Below are positions 1 through 12,562 of a stretch of DNA of 64,000 nt, piece after piece. Below the pieces are notes generated by a model. That model ran no database searches and had not been told where the DNA came from. It was given only the letters and a program-made list of their open reading frames with translations. Source of the DNA: Rhinopithecus roxellana (lineage: Eukaryota > Chordata > Mammalia > Primates > Cercopithecidae); NCBI RefSeq assembly GCF_007565055.1, contig NC_044549.1, positions 65,190,882-65,254,881 of the forward strand. Direction: 5' to 3'. The first letter of the stretch is position 1. Every line of letters starts with the position of its first letter. A program made the translations under genes and the position numbers.

Positions 1-1652
1 TGTAGTTTTGGCAATTATTTATTTCTGTCTAATATATCTCCCTCTGTTTTCTCATAATAAAACACTTCCTTTGGAAACTGCTTTTTTCTCATTCCAGTGC
101 TTGTCAGTAGGTGGACTGACTCAAGTCCTCAGCTTCAGGGCTCCCATAAATAAGGCTGATTCTAAAAGAATCAGGAGCCACAGAGAGATAGGGTGTCTGC
201 TTCATTAGGATATTTAGCATTAAGGATCACAGAGCTTAGAGCTGTCAGAGGCCACCTTTGCCCCTACAAGGAATATACATGGGAATGGAGGCAATATTGA
301 GACAAGTGGAATCAAGAAATATAGGGAAAAATGGATGGTTTATGAAATTGGTTCAATCCCTGAATCCAACAAATTGGGTTTTCAGGGAGCAGACCCCTAA
401 ATAGAGTTTGGAATATAAGCTTTTAATCAATGATCAAAACCCATAAAGGAAAACCTAGGATTCAACTGGGAAGAGAAAGAAACTGAACTGTGATGTGGTC
501 CAACAAAGACATGGTCATCCTGACAGGAAGCTGTGGATTCAATCAGAAATGACCAGTGTTGGTCAGAAATGGCTGACCCTTCATATCCCAGCCTTGCTCA
601 GTCACTAGATGTGGGCTTCCTCAAGAGGGGTGTGACTATGGGCAAGTGTCTCTCTACAGCTGGGGCAGACCAGGAAGGAGTGAGAGCTGGTGGGCATCCA
701 CTAACCCCACACCCCATGGTGAGACAGCATGTCCTTCTAGATGGCTTATGTCTTTGTAAAACTACACAGTGCTACTAGAAGCCATTTGATCATTCCAGTT
801 ATGTGAGCCTGCAAACTCCCAATTTTTGGTCAAGATAGTTTGACTTCTGTTACTTCGTTTGCAATCAAGAAGCTCTATGCTTCCCTTGAAAGTTAAAGTT
901 CTTCTGAAATGTCAAGATTCCAGCAATTATGAACACCCTTGAAATAAATTGGAGAACACAATTTAAACCCACAGCAGATCACGTGATGGCTGGCAATCCT
1001 ATTTGTTAATCAAGTTCCAAGTCTGCAGCCCCCAGATGGTTCACAAATTTCAAGTGGCCAGATCCTGAAGATGGGAGATATCTGTTTTATTGGGCTGAGG
1101 GTTTGTGATCAAAACTGACAACTCATTGGGTGGAAACGACTGTAATTTGTATAGCACAGAACAAATAAACTCCAGCATGTTTTCCTTTGAATAAGTTTTA
1201 CTATAATGACAAGTAGACTTCTCAGTTTTGCTTCTGGTCAGAAAGATCCACTCTAACTTGTTTATCTCCCAGTAATTCTCATCCTCTCAATAACAAAATG
1301 TGTGTTTCTCTGAGAACAGTGATTTATTCATTAATAATGCCCTCTTTGTTCCTGCAAGTGACCAAGTTTGCAATAGAGAGCACGATAGGAAAATCAAACC
1401 AGCACTCTAGGCTCATACTGGAGAGATAATCAAATTATTTTCATATGTGCTAAAGTTCATTTTTACTCTGGGTCACTATCTTGGTACGGTTCTGAATTTC
1501 TAGTAATATTTCAATTTATACCAGTATAGCATAAAATTTGCACTTCCAATGCTCCAATGTAAATGATGTGAATATACACACATATCATTTATATATATAT
1601 ATAAAATACGTATATAAAGAGGCTTATTGGCACATACTAATAAGCTTGTGTG

Positions 1653-1655
<3 letters not shown>
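1..1655. other. unassigned intronic sequence
   Basis: No gene or confidently named repeat seen. A somewhat GC-richer block at about 440-780 may be an old LTR or other fossil repeat, but I could not place it. A short TA run lies at 1589-1603. Confidence 0.5.

Positions 1656-1694
<39 letters not shown>
1656..1694. repeat. (GA)n microsatellite
   Basis: About 19 uninterrupted GA units, directly visible, preceded by a short TGTGTGTAT stretch. Confidence 0.98.
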
Positions 1695-1695
<1 letters not shown>

Positions 1696-2239
1696 CAGAC
1701 AAACAGCAAAGATCCAATTTGACATGGCATAAGACTAAAAAGCAAATGATAATGGTGTAATGACAAAGCATTGTTTAGCACCATTAGGTAACTGAAGTGA
1801 ATGTGATCTCTCTTGTCTTTAAAACCCCAAAAGTCAATGAGTCAATTGTTTAGAAACTTCTCTGGATGGACTATTTTCTGTAGAGTTCCTCATATTCCAA
1901 CTCAGCTGACAGAATCTAATGGCCAAGTTATCAAGTTTCTCAGAGTAATTTACAGATGCAATAACAGTACATGCGCTGCAGGCCTTGCCCTGAACCTTAA
2001 TAAATATGAAAAGCAGAAACAGAGCATGACTTACCTCCAGAGTGTGGTGGGGGGCCGCAGAGCAGCACAACTCCCTGGCCTTCACGCACAGACACTGTAC
2101 TCCTCATTTTGGTTTTAAAATTTTCAAGATCTGATTAGAAAACAAAACAAAACTGAATTTCAGAAAGGCCAATTAAATGACAAATTTTACACCAAGACCT
2201 TCCTTTCTCTTAGAAAACAATTTTATTTTTTGCTTTTTT
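1695..2239. other. unassigned intronic sequence
   Basis: Nothing recognisable. The overlapping open frames of about 100 codons near 1813-2118 have no domain features and no conserved-looking composition. Confidence 0.5.
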
Positions 2240-2548
2240 TCTTTAAAAATTTTTATTTTTATTTACTTAGAATTTCACCCTTTATTTTAGATTCAGGAGG
2301 TACACGTACATGTTTGTTATGTGGTTATATTGTGTAATGCTAAGGTTTGGGGTATGATTGATCTTATCACCCAGGTAGTGAGTACGGAACCCAGTACGTA
2401 GTTTTCTAATCCTTGCCCCTCTCCCTTCCTCCCCACTCTAGTCGTCCCCAGGGTCCATTGTTGCCTTCTTTACAGTCATAAGTACCTAATATTTATCTTT
2501 CACTTATCAGTAAGAACATACAGTATTTGGGTTTCTGTTCCTGCATGG
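2240..2548 (-). mobile_element. L1 3' end fragment (L1MA/L1PB age), antisense
   Basis: Text resembling the reverse complement of the L1 3' UTR: TTTAGATTCAGGAGGTACA, then a TCACCCAGGTAGTGAG-like block, then AGTAAGAACATACAGTATTTGG. It starts after a T-rich tract (the tail read backwards) and stops near 2548, so the copy is 5' truncated. Confidence 0.85.
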
Positions 2549-4764
2549 AAAACAATTTTAAAATCTCTTTCCAAGAACCTAGAGAGAAAACTACTTGCTT
2601 TGAGGTAGAAAAGCTGCTTTCTTTATTAAAACTTCTAGAAATTCAGCAATACAATATAAATATATACCCACTGATCCCACGTTGCTGAAATAGTGTCAAA
2701 AATGGCATAAACTATCCAAAGGCAAAGTGTATATCAGAATGAACCAACCAGATAATATAATTCAAAAAAGGAAATGAAATATCCTAAATCAAAAATATAC
2801 ATAAATACGACTTTCACATTCACCAGTGATTCACCATGTCATGAATACGTTCAGCTTTAACTTGTAAAAATGACCAACTATTCATGAATTTCCCTCCTAA
2901 AATATTCTATTATAAATAGCCTAAATAGATTTTATTCTACCTATAATTATTTTTATTTACAAAAATATGTGAAAATATTCAGTTTCTGAGTACAAGTCCT
3001 ATTTTCCCCATATTGTGAAGGGCTCTATAGAAGATATATTGTCACTGGAAATTACCAAGTACGTAGAATTCAAAGGATAACAGTAATTTAAATCAGCATA
3101 TTCCCTTTTATTTATAGCTGCTAAAAATAATTATAAGTATCCAAAGAATTTTTCAAGTGTTTAAAAAAGTTAAAAAAATAGCAATCAAGGGCAAATACTA
3201 TTTTGATTACCGGTGGTTATTTTTAGAGAACATTTAATTTCTTCCAATGGCAATCCAGTACAGCAAATACTGATTCATTCTTTCCAACTTAAATTACAGG
3301 AGAGAGAAAATTCTGTTGACTTCGTTTTTAAAAATGCTTTAGTCTATAGAGAAAGAGGAAGAAATACCTGTTTCTCTAAACTCTGACTTACAAAAAAAAT
3401 GCTTGTGAATTACACAGTTAATATACTCTATGGTGTCACTTTCTGTATCAGAACAATTGCACTGTCAGTTTCTGAAAGAATATACTGATTTCACAGCTCT
3501 TAAGGGCTTATATAAATTGCCTAAGTGGTGTCTATACAGAGTGAAACAGTAGATGTATTTTAGAATACAACTTGGAGAGTTTCAACTTTTCTTTGAAAAA
3601 TATATAAAGCAAAATAATTACCTTCAAATTGATAAAACCAGAACCTGTAGACATTTAAGGATATTCTAAGGACTATATAGCAGTGTATCAGAGAGAAATA
3701 AGAGGGCCTATGTGCCTCATAATATTGTTACTGAAAAGTAGTATTAAATTGCGAAGTTTTAAATATGGAGTAAAGTGATTCAGCAAAACTCTCTTGTGTG
3801 TGCCCATAAAGGAGAAAAAAACAGTTGATGGACTTATTTTAACCACAGGCTATCCAGAAGAAATTATACAATAACAGAGTATTGTAAAATCTGTAACTAA
3901 AATGCAACATTCTCAAAACATTAAGCCTCTGGAATGTAACTAACTGAGTTAGAATTGCAAAATTGGACCATCCAAATGTTTACCAATGGCTAAATGGGGC
4001 AGTACATCATATCACAATGTAGTCATACATGGAATTTCCAAAGATTATTTTTTGATGATCAAGTATGTATCATCATTGCTGACTTCCTGTCCAATTCCTA
4101 GTTATCTTCTGCCATATATTATTTCACCTTGTGGAAGTTTTCTATCACTGATTTTAGCTAGAATATGCAAAAACGTATAGAATGGTTCTATGGAAACCAG
4201 TAATGTCTCCTCCAAAGGTAAAATCTCTTTTGCCTAAGCACAAATATAGCTGGCACAGATCTGCCCATTGGTCTAGATACATGCATTGATACTCTTTCTG
4301 CAGTGCATGAGTGCAAGGAATATTGTTCTGGATATCTGATATGGCCAGTTCATGGACGTAGCATCAGGAAACAAAGAAAAATAACTTAATCATAATGGCA
4401 CATTTTAAGTGGCACTTTGCTGAAAAGGGGGTAAGTATACAGAGGACTGCGTAGTTAATCTACAGGTGTAACCAAGGCTTTAACAAGCGGAACCCGGCCA
4501 AGTAGACGGACAGTAGCAGTAGCAGTCAGAGGGCCGGGGTGGGCATTTTTCTGAGGCAGATGGAGCAACATAGATGTATAAGAACATATATGTTACAGTC
4601 AAGGTATACCAAGACTTTTCTCCTTTTTTTGCAACACTAGGAACTACGGGAAAAGAGTAGTATCAATGTCTAGTAAGTTTCAGATCATTGAAATATCTAG
4701 TGCAAGATTACACGTGCCACTCAAATGTAAGTCAAGCTATATATAGCCCAATTTTGAACTTCAA
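2549..4764. other. unassigned AT-rich intronic sequence
   Basis: About 2.2 kb without a gene or recognisable young repeat. It is AT-rich with scattered oligo-A/T tracts. A slightly GC-richer patch lies at 4480-4570. Confidence 0.5.
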
Positions 4765-5139
4765 AAACAAACTAAGATGATAAAGAACACCTACAAGTAA
4801 CTACAACTAACATCATATTTAATGGTGAAAGACCGAGTGCTTTCCCCCCCAGAATCAGAAATACAAGGGAGTTAAGCAGATCACAGGTTACAATTTGTAC
4901 ATACTAACAATAAACATGTAAAAACTGAAATTAAAAACTCAAAACCACTCACAATTGTTCCAAATAAAATAAAATACTCAGGTAAATTACATATAACAAA
5001 ACATGCAAAAGATCTGTATACTGAAAATTACAAAATGCTAATGAAAAAGAAAAAAAATGGAGAGGCTTAAATAAATGCAGACACATACTATGTACATGGA
5101 TTGTCAGATTCAACATAATTGCTGTTCTTCCCAAATTAA
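4765..5139 (+). mobile_element. old L1 ORF2 fragment, 5' part (split by Tigger)
   Basis: Matches the L1 ORF2 region around AACTAACATCATATTTAATG, GGTGAAAGACCGAGTGCTTT and TGTATACTGAAAATTACAAA, on the plus strand. It is decayed and has no usable frame. It breaks at TTCTTCCCAAAT and the same L1 resumes after the DNA transposon at 6283. Confidence 0.9.
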
Positions 5140-5141
5140 TA

Positions 5142-6280
5142 CACTGTTATATGCTGCAAAACGACATTTCGGTCAATGGTGGCCCACATATATGGCCAGA
5201 CCATTTTTACAACAATGGTATCATAGCCATCATGACATAGTAGTGAAATATATTTGTGGTAATGGTGTAAAAAACCTACTATGCTGCCCGTCACATAAAA
5301 GTCTTGCATATACAATTATGTACAGCATATAATACTTGAGAATGATACCAAACAATTGTTAAGGGTTTATGTATTTACTATGCTATAATTTTTTTGTTAT
5401 TTTAGAATATATTACTTCTACAAATTAAAAAAAAAAAAAAAAAAGGTTAACCATAAAACAGCCTGAGGTAGGCCCTTCAGGAGTTTTTTGGAAGGAGGCA
5501 TTGTCATTATATGAGATGACCGCTCCATGCATGTTATTGCCCCTGAAGATACAGTGGGATAAGATGTGGAGGTGGAAAACAGTGATATTGATGATCCTGA
5601 CCCTGTGTAGGCCTAGGTTAACATGTGTGTTTTTAAATGTTTTTGGCAAAAACACTTAAAAAAAAAAAACAAAATTAAAAAGCTTATAGAATAAGTGTAC
5701 AAGAAAAGAGTTTAGTAAAGCTTTACAATGTGTGTTTTAAGCTAAGTGTTATTATGGGTCAAAATTTATAAAACATTAAAAAGTTTATAAATACAAAAGT
5801 TACAGTAAGCCAAGAGTAATTTATTACTGAAACATATTTTTATAAATTCAGTGTAGCCTAAGTGTACAGTGTTTATGAAGTCTATAGTAATGTACAGTAA
5901 CGTCCTAGGCCTTCACATTCACTCACCACTCACTCACCAATTCACCCACAACAGCCTCCAGTTCTGCAAGCTCCATTCATGGTAAGTGTTCAGTATAGAT
6001 ATACCATTTTCTGTCTTTTATATTGTACTGTACCTTTTCTATGCTTAGATATGTTCAGAAACACAAATATCCACCACTATGTCACAGTTGCCTACAGTAT
6101 TAAGTAAAGTGATCTGCTGTACAGGTCTGTAGCCTAGCAGCAACAGTCTATACTATACAGCCTAGGTATGTAGTAGGTTATGCCATCTGAGTATGGTAAG
6201 TACATACTATGATGTTTGATGAAATCACCTAATGATGCATTTCTCAGTACATATCCCTGTCATTAAGTGACACATGAGTG
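5142..6280 (+). mobile_element. Tigger-group (pogo/TcMar) DNA transposon, defective
   Basis: Left end CACTGTTATATGCTGCAAAA and right end ...ATTAAGTGACACATGAGTG are degenerate versions of Tigger-like termini. A TA dinucleotide flanks each side (5140-5141 and 6281-6282), as expected for this superfamily. Near 5530-5610 a decayed plus-strand frame still reads like the acidic C-terminus of a pogo-type transposase (…DSDIDDPDPV, stop at 5608), broken by an in-frame TAA at 5560. At about 1.1 kb it is an internally deleted copy. I did not assign a subfamily. Confidence 0.8.
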
Positions 6281-6282
6281 TA

Positions 6283-7633
6283 TAAATTTAATATAATTCT
6301 GATCAAAATACCAGCATGGTTTTCGGTTTGTTCTTTTTGTTTTGTAGATAAAGACAAGCTTATTCTAAAATTTATATGCAAAGACACAGGACTTAGAATG
6401 CCTAAAACAATCTAGACTAAAAACAAAGCAGGAAGAATCACTCTACCTAATATTGAGGCTTATAATATAGCTACAATGATCAAGATCATGTGGTAGTGGC
6501 ACAGGGAGAGACACATCCATCCATAGAGCGAAACAGAGAACCCAGAAATAGACTCACAAAAATGGGCTCAGCTGATTTTTGAAAAAATGCAATTCAATGG
6601 AAGGATAGAAAAAAAAAATCAACCGAAACTTTACTCAGTTTAAAAATCAACTCAAAATAGACCACAAACTTAAATGTAAAACATAAAGCTATAGAACTTT
6701 TATTTAAAAAATATTGGAAACCATCTTTGGGATGCAAGGCTAGGCAAAGAGTTTTTAGACTTGACACCAATTGAATGGTCTTTAAAAGGAAGGACTGATA
6801 AACCAGACTGCATCAACATTTAAAACTTCTGCTCCGTGAAAGTTCAAGTGAAGAGGATGTAAAGAAAAGGTACGAACTGGGAGGATATACTTGAAAACCA
6901 CTTATCCACTAAAGAAACAGTATCTGCAATAAGACTGCCCAGAATTCAATAGTATAAAACATATGATTCCATTAGAAAATGGGAAGAAGACACAAAGAAA
7001 CAGTTCACTGAAGAGGAAAAACAGATGGAAAATAAGGACCTGAAAAGATGTTCAACATCATTAGACATCAGGGAAATGCAAATTAAAACTACAATGAGCT
7101 ATCACTCCCCACCTACCAAAACAGCTAAAAACAAAAAACAAAACAGTGACAGCACTAAATCTTGGAGAGGATGTAAGGAGGCTGGATGATTCAGACATTG
7201 TCTTCTTAAGTGTAAAATGTTAAAGCCACTATGGAAAATATATATATATTTTTTTAGTTTCCTGTAAAATGAACCACATGCAACTACCATATGACCAGCA
7301 ATTGCGCTCTTGGGCATTTATCCTAGAGAAATGAAAACACTTGTTCACACAAACACCTGTACATAAAAGTTCACAGAGTTTTATGTGTAACAGCCCTAAA
7401 CTGGAAACAACTCAAGTACCTTCAATGTGTGAATGGTTAAATGCACATTGCTACATCCATACCATGGAATGCTACCCTGCAATTCAAAGCAATGAAATCT
7501 TCATACACCCAACCCCTTTGATGAATCTTCAGGAAATTATGCTGACAAACATATGCCAATTCCAAAAGGTTACTTACTATATGATTCCATTTATGTAAAA
7601 CTTCAAAACATTCAGATTTTAGAAACAGGATTT
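6283..7633 (+). mobile_element. old L1 ORF2 to 3' end, continuation of the split copy
   Basis: Typical L1 ORF2 text resumes with AATATAATTCTGATCAAAAT, runs through CCAGAAATAGACTCACAAAA and AAATGCAAATTAAAACTACA, and reaches the late ORF2 stretch ATGGAATGCTACCCTGCAAT. Many frameshifts and stops mark an old L1M-type copy. Confidence 0.92.
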
Positions 7634-7776
7634 GGTGCTGAGGATGGTGTTTTACAACTGTAATCCCAGCAACTCCAGAGGCTGAGGTAGGAGGATTGCT
7701 TGAGGCCAGGAGTTAGAGACAAGCCTGGGCAATACAGTGAGACCCCATCTCTTAAAAAAATTAAAACAAAAACAGA
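7634..7776 (+). mobile_element. Alu left monomer (free monomer or truncated AluJ)
   Basis: A single 7SL-derived arm: ACTGTAATCCCAGCAACTCC, GAGGCTGAGGTAGGAGGATT, CTTGAGGCCAGGAGTTAGAG, ending in an A-rich tail. There is no right monomer. It sits inside the L1 3' UTR, so it inserted after the L1. Confidence 0.85.
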
Positions 7777-7990
7777 AATGGGAGTAAATCGGTGGCTGCC
7801 AACTTTAGGGAAGGTGGAGGCAGGGGTGGGAGTGTTGTTATCAAAGGGTACTATGAGGGATCCTCATGGGACCTGAACTGTTCTCTTTCTTGACTGTGGT
7901 GGTCAACACATGAACATCCATGTGATAAAATTAGAACTAAATACACACACACAATGAGTATGTATAAACCAGGGAAATCTGAATTAAAAA
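7777..7990 (+). mobile_element. L1 3' UTR remainder after the Alu monomer
   Basis: CGGTGGCTGCCAACTTTAGG, TTCTTGACTGTGGTGGTCAA and the closing GATAAAATTAGAACTAAATA are typical of the tail of L1ME-type copies. It completes the L1 begun at 4765. Confidence 0.8.
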
Positions 7991-9457
7991 ATAATAAGCA
8001 AGCAAGCAAAGATAAAATCCAGCTCTCTGTATTTCCTTTTATTTTCTTTCCTCTTCCCCCACATTTCCTACAGGACAGAAGTGGCTCGCTGACCCCACTT
8101 CTGGCCATCAGCTCTGTGTGCTACTCTACCAGAGTCCAAAGCTCCAGTCACAACATGGGGCCAGTTATCTCCAAAGTCAACCTGAAAGAAAGGTGTGCAG
8201 AGAGAGAGCTTAGGGAAGAACACTCCTCCTTGTGACTAGCTTTTTGTAAAAATTCACATGGACCATTTCTGGTGTATAAAAGTCTTCACCTTGATACATG
8301 TCTGTTAATTTTCTATATTAGGCCTGGTTTTCTATTGCCTACCGAAGCTCTGCACTTCAGGTTGATCTTCCCACGCAGTGGCAAGGAAAATCCCAGGAAA
8401 CAATCAATGCATATGGAGAAAAGAAATTGGGGTCACTCTGACTTTCTCTGACATTCTGTGCTCAATCTGTTTCCCCTTCCTACATATTGTTGGTGTTGGT
8501 TTCTCACCTGGATTGACCTAGGTAGTGAACTACCAAGCAGAGTATGTGAAATATCACTTGGTGTCACTCAGGGGTATAGTGCATGAGTCTGTCTCTGTAT
8601 GATGCAAAATCAACCAGAACAATCACTACCATTTCCCAACAAGTAAATTTGAGTAAACTTGTGTCAAGCCAAGTTAAATGAGTTTCTTTATGTAGAATAA
8701 GTCAGAGACCTTAATATAAATTATGGACTGATAATGTCTACTAAGGTGGAATGGATATTATAGAGTATCCTAAATGTATTTGACCAAATAATTCTATGTA
8801 GAAAATTTTATAGGAAATGCTGGCAAAGGCCATATGTGCAATTGGGCACAGAAATATTAAAAAAGATGTCAATATGAGACTGCAAAGTAAAACAAACCAT
8901 TTTCCCTCTAAAAGAACTAAAATGGAACATAATAGTGGCAATATAACTGAAATGGTGGCCAGCTGACTAAATGGTCTCAACATTTAAAAACTGAAGAGCT
9001 CTGCCTTCAAAATGCTTTATATCTACTTTTGATCACAGCATGAAGAGCAAATAAAATCATTGTCACTGAAAACTGGATGTGAGCTTTATTACTTGTATAA
9101 TACAACGCTATTTGATGCTATGAGGTGAAGTGTTACCTCTTCAATTAAAATGAAAAATACTATCCAGTAGTGACAATTTGTACCAGGAACACAGACACAG
9201 GCAATGTAACAGTCTTCCATATGTAATATCTTAAACATCTTTAATGTTTAATGTTGAAATGCTTAGTGATTGGTAGTTATCAAATTAAATCATTACATGA
9301 GCAGTGTAAATGACAAGACTGCCTTTGAAAGAATCAGGTCGCTGCCAATAAAAGAAAGTTGTGCATTGCCATGCAAAAGCTAAGAAAAAACCCAATGCAC
9401 ATACCCAGAAAAGCAATCAAAATGAAGGCTGCAATTCAGTTATGGTTTTCACCCTTA
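7991..9457. other. unassigned intronic sequence
   Basis: No gene or assignable repeat seen in about 1.5 kb. Open frames of 80-93 codons here look like chance. Confidence 0.5.
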
Positions 9458-9465
9458 CTGTAAGT

Positions 9466-9667
9466 CAGGGGTGTCCAATCTTTTGGCTTCCCTAGGCCAC
9501 ACTGGAAGAAGAATTATCTTGGGTCACACATAAAATACACTAACACCAACAACAGCCAATGAGCTAAAAAAAAAATCACAAAAAAACTCATAATGTTTTA
9601 CGAAAGTTTACAAATTTGTGTTGGGCTGCATTCAAAGCCACCATGGGCTGCAGGTTGGACAAGCTTG
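9466..9667 (+). mobile_element. hAT-Charlie non-autonomous element, MER30-like
   Basis: It starts CAGGGGTGTCCAATCTTTTG and ends GGTTGGACAAGCTTG. The internal text TGGGTCACACATAAAATACA and TTTGTGTTGGGCTGCATTCA fits the roughly 200-bp MER30 type. An 8-bp target-site duplication is still visible: CTGTAAGT at 9458-9465 and CTGTAAAA at 9668-9675 (6 of 8 match), as expected for hAT elements. Confidence 0.85.
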
Positions 9668-9675
9668 CTGTAAAA

Positions 9676-10850
9676 AAGAATCCCATGCAACGATTCAGTT
9701 TCTCAATCAAGTGGTAAAGTTTCAGTTAGTTGAAAAATCTCATTAAAGCATGCCCACTACAAAAATACAAAAATCCCAGTTCAGTGAATGACCACACCTT
9801 TCTTCCTGCATCATGGCACACGCAGAAGCACTAAGAAGATCTCCTAAATCAGAATATTAGACATAAACAACTGACTCAGTTATCTTCAGTATCAGCATGT
9901 TCAAAACTCAGTCATTATTTTCATTATTTCTTGCTCTATTCCCCAACACCCAAATCCAAAGTGTCTCTTCCTTTTTTTGCTCCTTTTCTTGCTGGTCCAA
10001 TTCTCAAAACATTTAATTATGTATAAAGCCCCTAAGGGAAAACTCTCCCATGGCAAAGTGTGTCTTAGGAAAATAAAACTTTACCCTTATGAAAAATAAT
10101 AGCTTATTCAACAAAAGTTCAATAGTGTTTTAGTTTTGTTTCCCCAAAACCAGAGCTTCCAAAAAGACTTGGGTGACATAGTTTATGTGGCATGATCTTA
10201 GAGGCAGTGGGGAAGGAAAGGGGAGAGATGGAGGAAAATTCAACATCTGGGTACATTATTGAAGTTGCTACTGTAGGCAATGAGAAGTTGATTTCAAATG
10301 AACCTCTGACAACCATACAAAAGGCTATCCAGAATCATCCATTTGAAAGACAGGAGTCATGGGTATATACAGGCTCCCAACCCCAATAGTGGAGGAATTT
10401 CCCTGGGGTCAACGACTCCCTCCTCTCCATCAGAGCTTCCACTATGAACCTGCAAGGAACTGTCTACCCTCTCCGCAGATGCTTGGGAGGTGGGCATCAG
10501 AGGTGTGATATAGGGCATCAAAAATGTTTACCACAAACAGACTTCTTTCTTAAGCCTGAGCCTTTTGAGTGATTTTAAAACAGGTGTGCACTGTAAGTCT
10601 CCAAGCAGAGACTGAAGTATTTCGTATTTTTCTAAGCCTATATAGGAAATGTAGCAAAGGATCTAATAAGATCTTAATATCCTCAGGATCTATTGTTTTG
10701 TTCTGAAACACAACCTGGAAAATGTAGGCACAGGGTGGACCCTAAGCATCGAAGTATACCCTATAAAACCTTTTCACATAGATATTTCATAGTTCAGCTT
10801 CATCTGCCTCCTATACATTGTTCCAACACTGTCAACTCCCAGCCACATAC
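9676..10850. other. unassigned intronic sequence
   Basis: Nothing recognised. There is no sign of coding sequence beyond short chance frames. Confidence 0.5.
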
Positions 10851-11180
10851 ACTAAGCAGCAACAAACTTTTCATTTTCCCCAAGCACAAAAATGCTAGCC
10901 CATGCCATGCATATAAGGTTCCCACTCCTTCACTGATACAGAAGACTTTTATTTATCTTCCAAACCAGCTTTGGCAACATCTCTTTTTTGAAACCTTTGA
11001 AATTATTGCTGTTCTTTCTTATTTTCTGTACCGTTATATTTTCCCACCTTGTTCATCTATTTTGGGTGCTCTGCCAGGATTAGAGCCTTGTCCTTTTCAT
11101 CTTTCTATGTCTAGACTGTCACATACTTCTTGGCATTGTGTAGGTCATCAAAGAATGTCTGAAATAAGCATCCATTATCT
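10851..11180 (+). mobile_element. possible L2 3' region
   Basis: The end of the block (GAGCCTTGTCCTTTTCATCT followed by TTGGCATTGTGTAGGTCATC) resembles the L2 3' end. A 187-codon open frame (10693-11256) overlaps it but has no domain features. The assignment is weak. Confidence 0.42.
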
Positions 11181-11289
11181 CATTTTCCTTAGGATCTCCA
11201 TCATGGGTCTTCCTACCAAAGTTAAATTATTGGTGTCTGCGTTGCAGAGTTCCTAACTTTCTACTAGTGAAATTTAGGAAGAGAACACA

Positions 11290-11480
11290 GGAAATTGGAA
11301 CATCAGGATCTTCTGACCATAATCCAGGTCTGCAGGTCTACAGGTGTGTCACTTGATTGTCCTGTGTCTCCACGCATTATATTTGTAAAGTGGGTACAAT
11401 ATCCACCCTTTGAACCTCACAGGGCTTTTCAAGAGAGGAACCTTAGCATACCAGATCTGTAAGCCTTTTGAAAAATGAAA
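11290..11480 (+). mobile_element. possible MIR SINE
   Basis: GTGTGTCACTTGATTGTCCT, then TATATTTGTAAAGTGGGTAC and ACCTCACAGGGCTTTTCAAG follow the order of MIR blocks (TGTGACC..., TCTGTAAAATGGG..., CTCATAGGGTTGT...). It is diverged. Confidence 0.55.
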
Positions 11481-11729
11481 ACAATTATACAAGTACAAGG
11501 TTTCATTTTTCCTTTTGAGTCTCTGGTTTCATAACGATTCCTGTTTCCATCTCTCTTTTGTCTTCCTTACAGTTTTTCAAACATGCACAGTTCACCCCAT
11601 CTTAAAAATAAAACATACCTTCCAATGATCTCACGCCCAGCTTTTCTGAATACTCTCTACCGTCCACCCCCAGAGGTCCATGAACATGTTTCCTTTCCAT
11701 TTTTAACTCGGATTGAAGTCAAGTCTTTG

Positions 11730-11965
11730 TCCTGTGGAGTCAGACAAACCTAGGTGCAATCCCTTGCCTGATTCTGTCTAGCTATTTGAACAGGGCATAT
11801 TACTTCATTTCTTGATCCCCAGGTTCCCCATCAGTAAATTAAGGATAAGACAGCAATTATTTCTGCTATTGTTGCAAGGAAGAAATAAGAGAACTCGTGT
11901 AAATTACTTAAAACAGTGCTTAATTTATAAATGTTAAATAAATGATAGCTACTATCATTTTTCTT
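11730..11965 (+). mobile_element. MIR SINE, near full length
   Basis: MIR block order is clear: GTGGAGTCAGACAAACCTAG, ATTACTTCATTTCTTGATCC, CCATCAGTAAATTAAGGATA, AAACAGTGCTTAATTTATAA, and an end with AATAAATGATAGCTACTATC. Confidence 0.87.
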
Positions 11966-12340
11966 CACATTCTTTCAGGAAACTCACCAAGTCTCAAGAT
12001 TCTAACACTATGTATATATCAATGATATGTCCATCAAATTTTGATTCAAAACATGCATTTTCTGCATGCCTTCCAGATATTTTTTTTGGATGTCCAATTG
12101 CCATCTCATATTTGACACTGCATTTTCCTATGTTCTTGATGTTTTCTCTAATATAGTTCCTCTTCCAACTTCTCACTTATTATTCTCTCAAAGACTCCCA
12201 CATCCAGTTTGGCTCTTTCTTTTCCTACATTTGCTCAATACATTAAATTTGATCAAGTTAATTGTTCTGCAAAACCCAGTATTACTCTTCCAATTTCTCT
12301 CTGATTTTGCACTACCATCATATTAATTTTACTGGAACTA
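11966..12340. other. unassigned intronic sequence
   Basis: Nothing recognised apart from a TTAAA-repeat stretch at its right edge (12341-12362) that abuts the fold-back Alu. Confidence 0.5.
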
Positions 12341-12360
12341 TTTAAATTAAATTAAATTAA

Positions 12361-12445
12361 TTTTTGAGACAGGGTCTTGCTCTATCATCTAGACTGGAGT
12401 GCAGTGGCACCATCTCAGCTCACGTAACCTCTCCCTTCCAGGCTC
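12361..12445 (-). mobile_element. Alu 3' end, antisense arm of a fold-back
   Basis: TTTTTGAGACAGGGTCTTGC through AGTGCAGTGGCACCATCTCA is the reverse complement of an Alu right end. It stops at CCAGGCTC and joins directly to a sense Alu segment. Confidence 0.9.
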
Positions 12446-12562
12446 CCAGCTACTCAGGAGGCTGAGGCAGGAGAACAGTGTGAACCAGGGAGGCAGAGCT
12501 TGTAGTGAGCCGAGATGGCACCACTGCACTCCAGCCTGGGCAACAGAGTGAGACTCCATCTC

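Noticed and set aside
10693..11256. 187-codon open frame, the longest in the window
   Set aside because: No domain, signal peptide or splice context. It overlaps an L2-like block and its composition matches the surrounding non-coding DNA.
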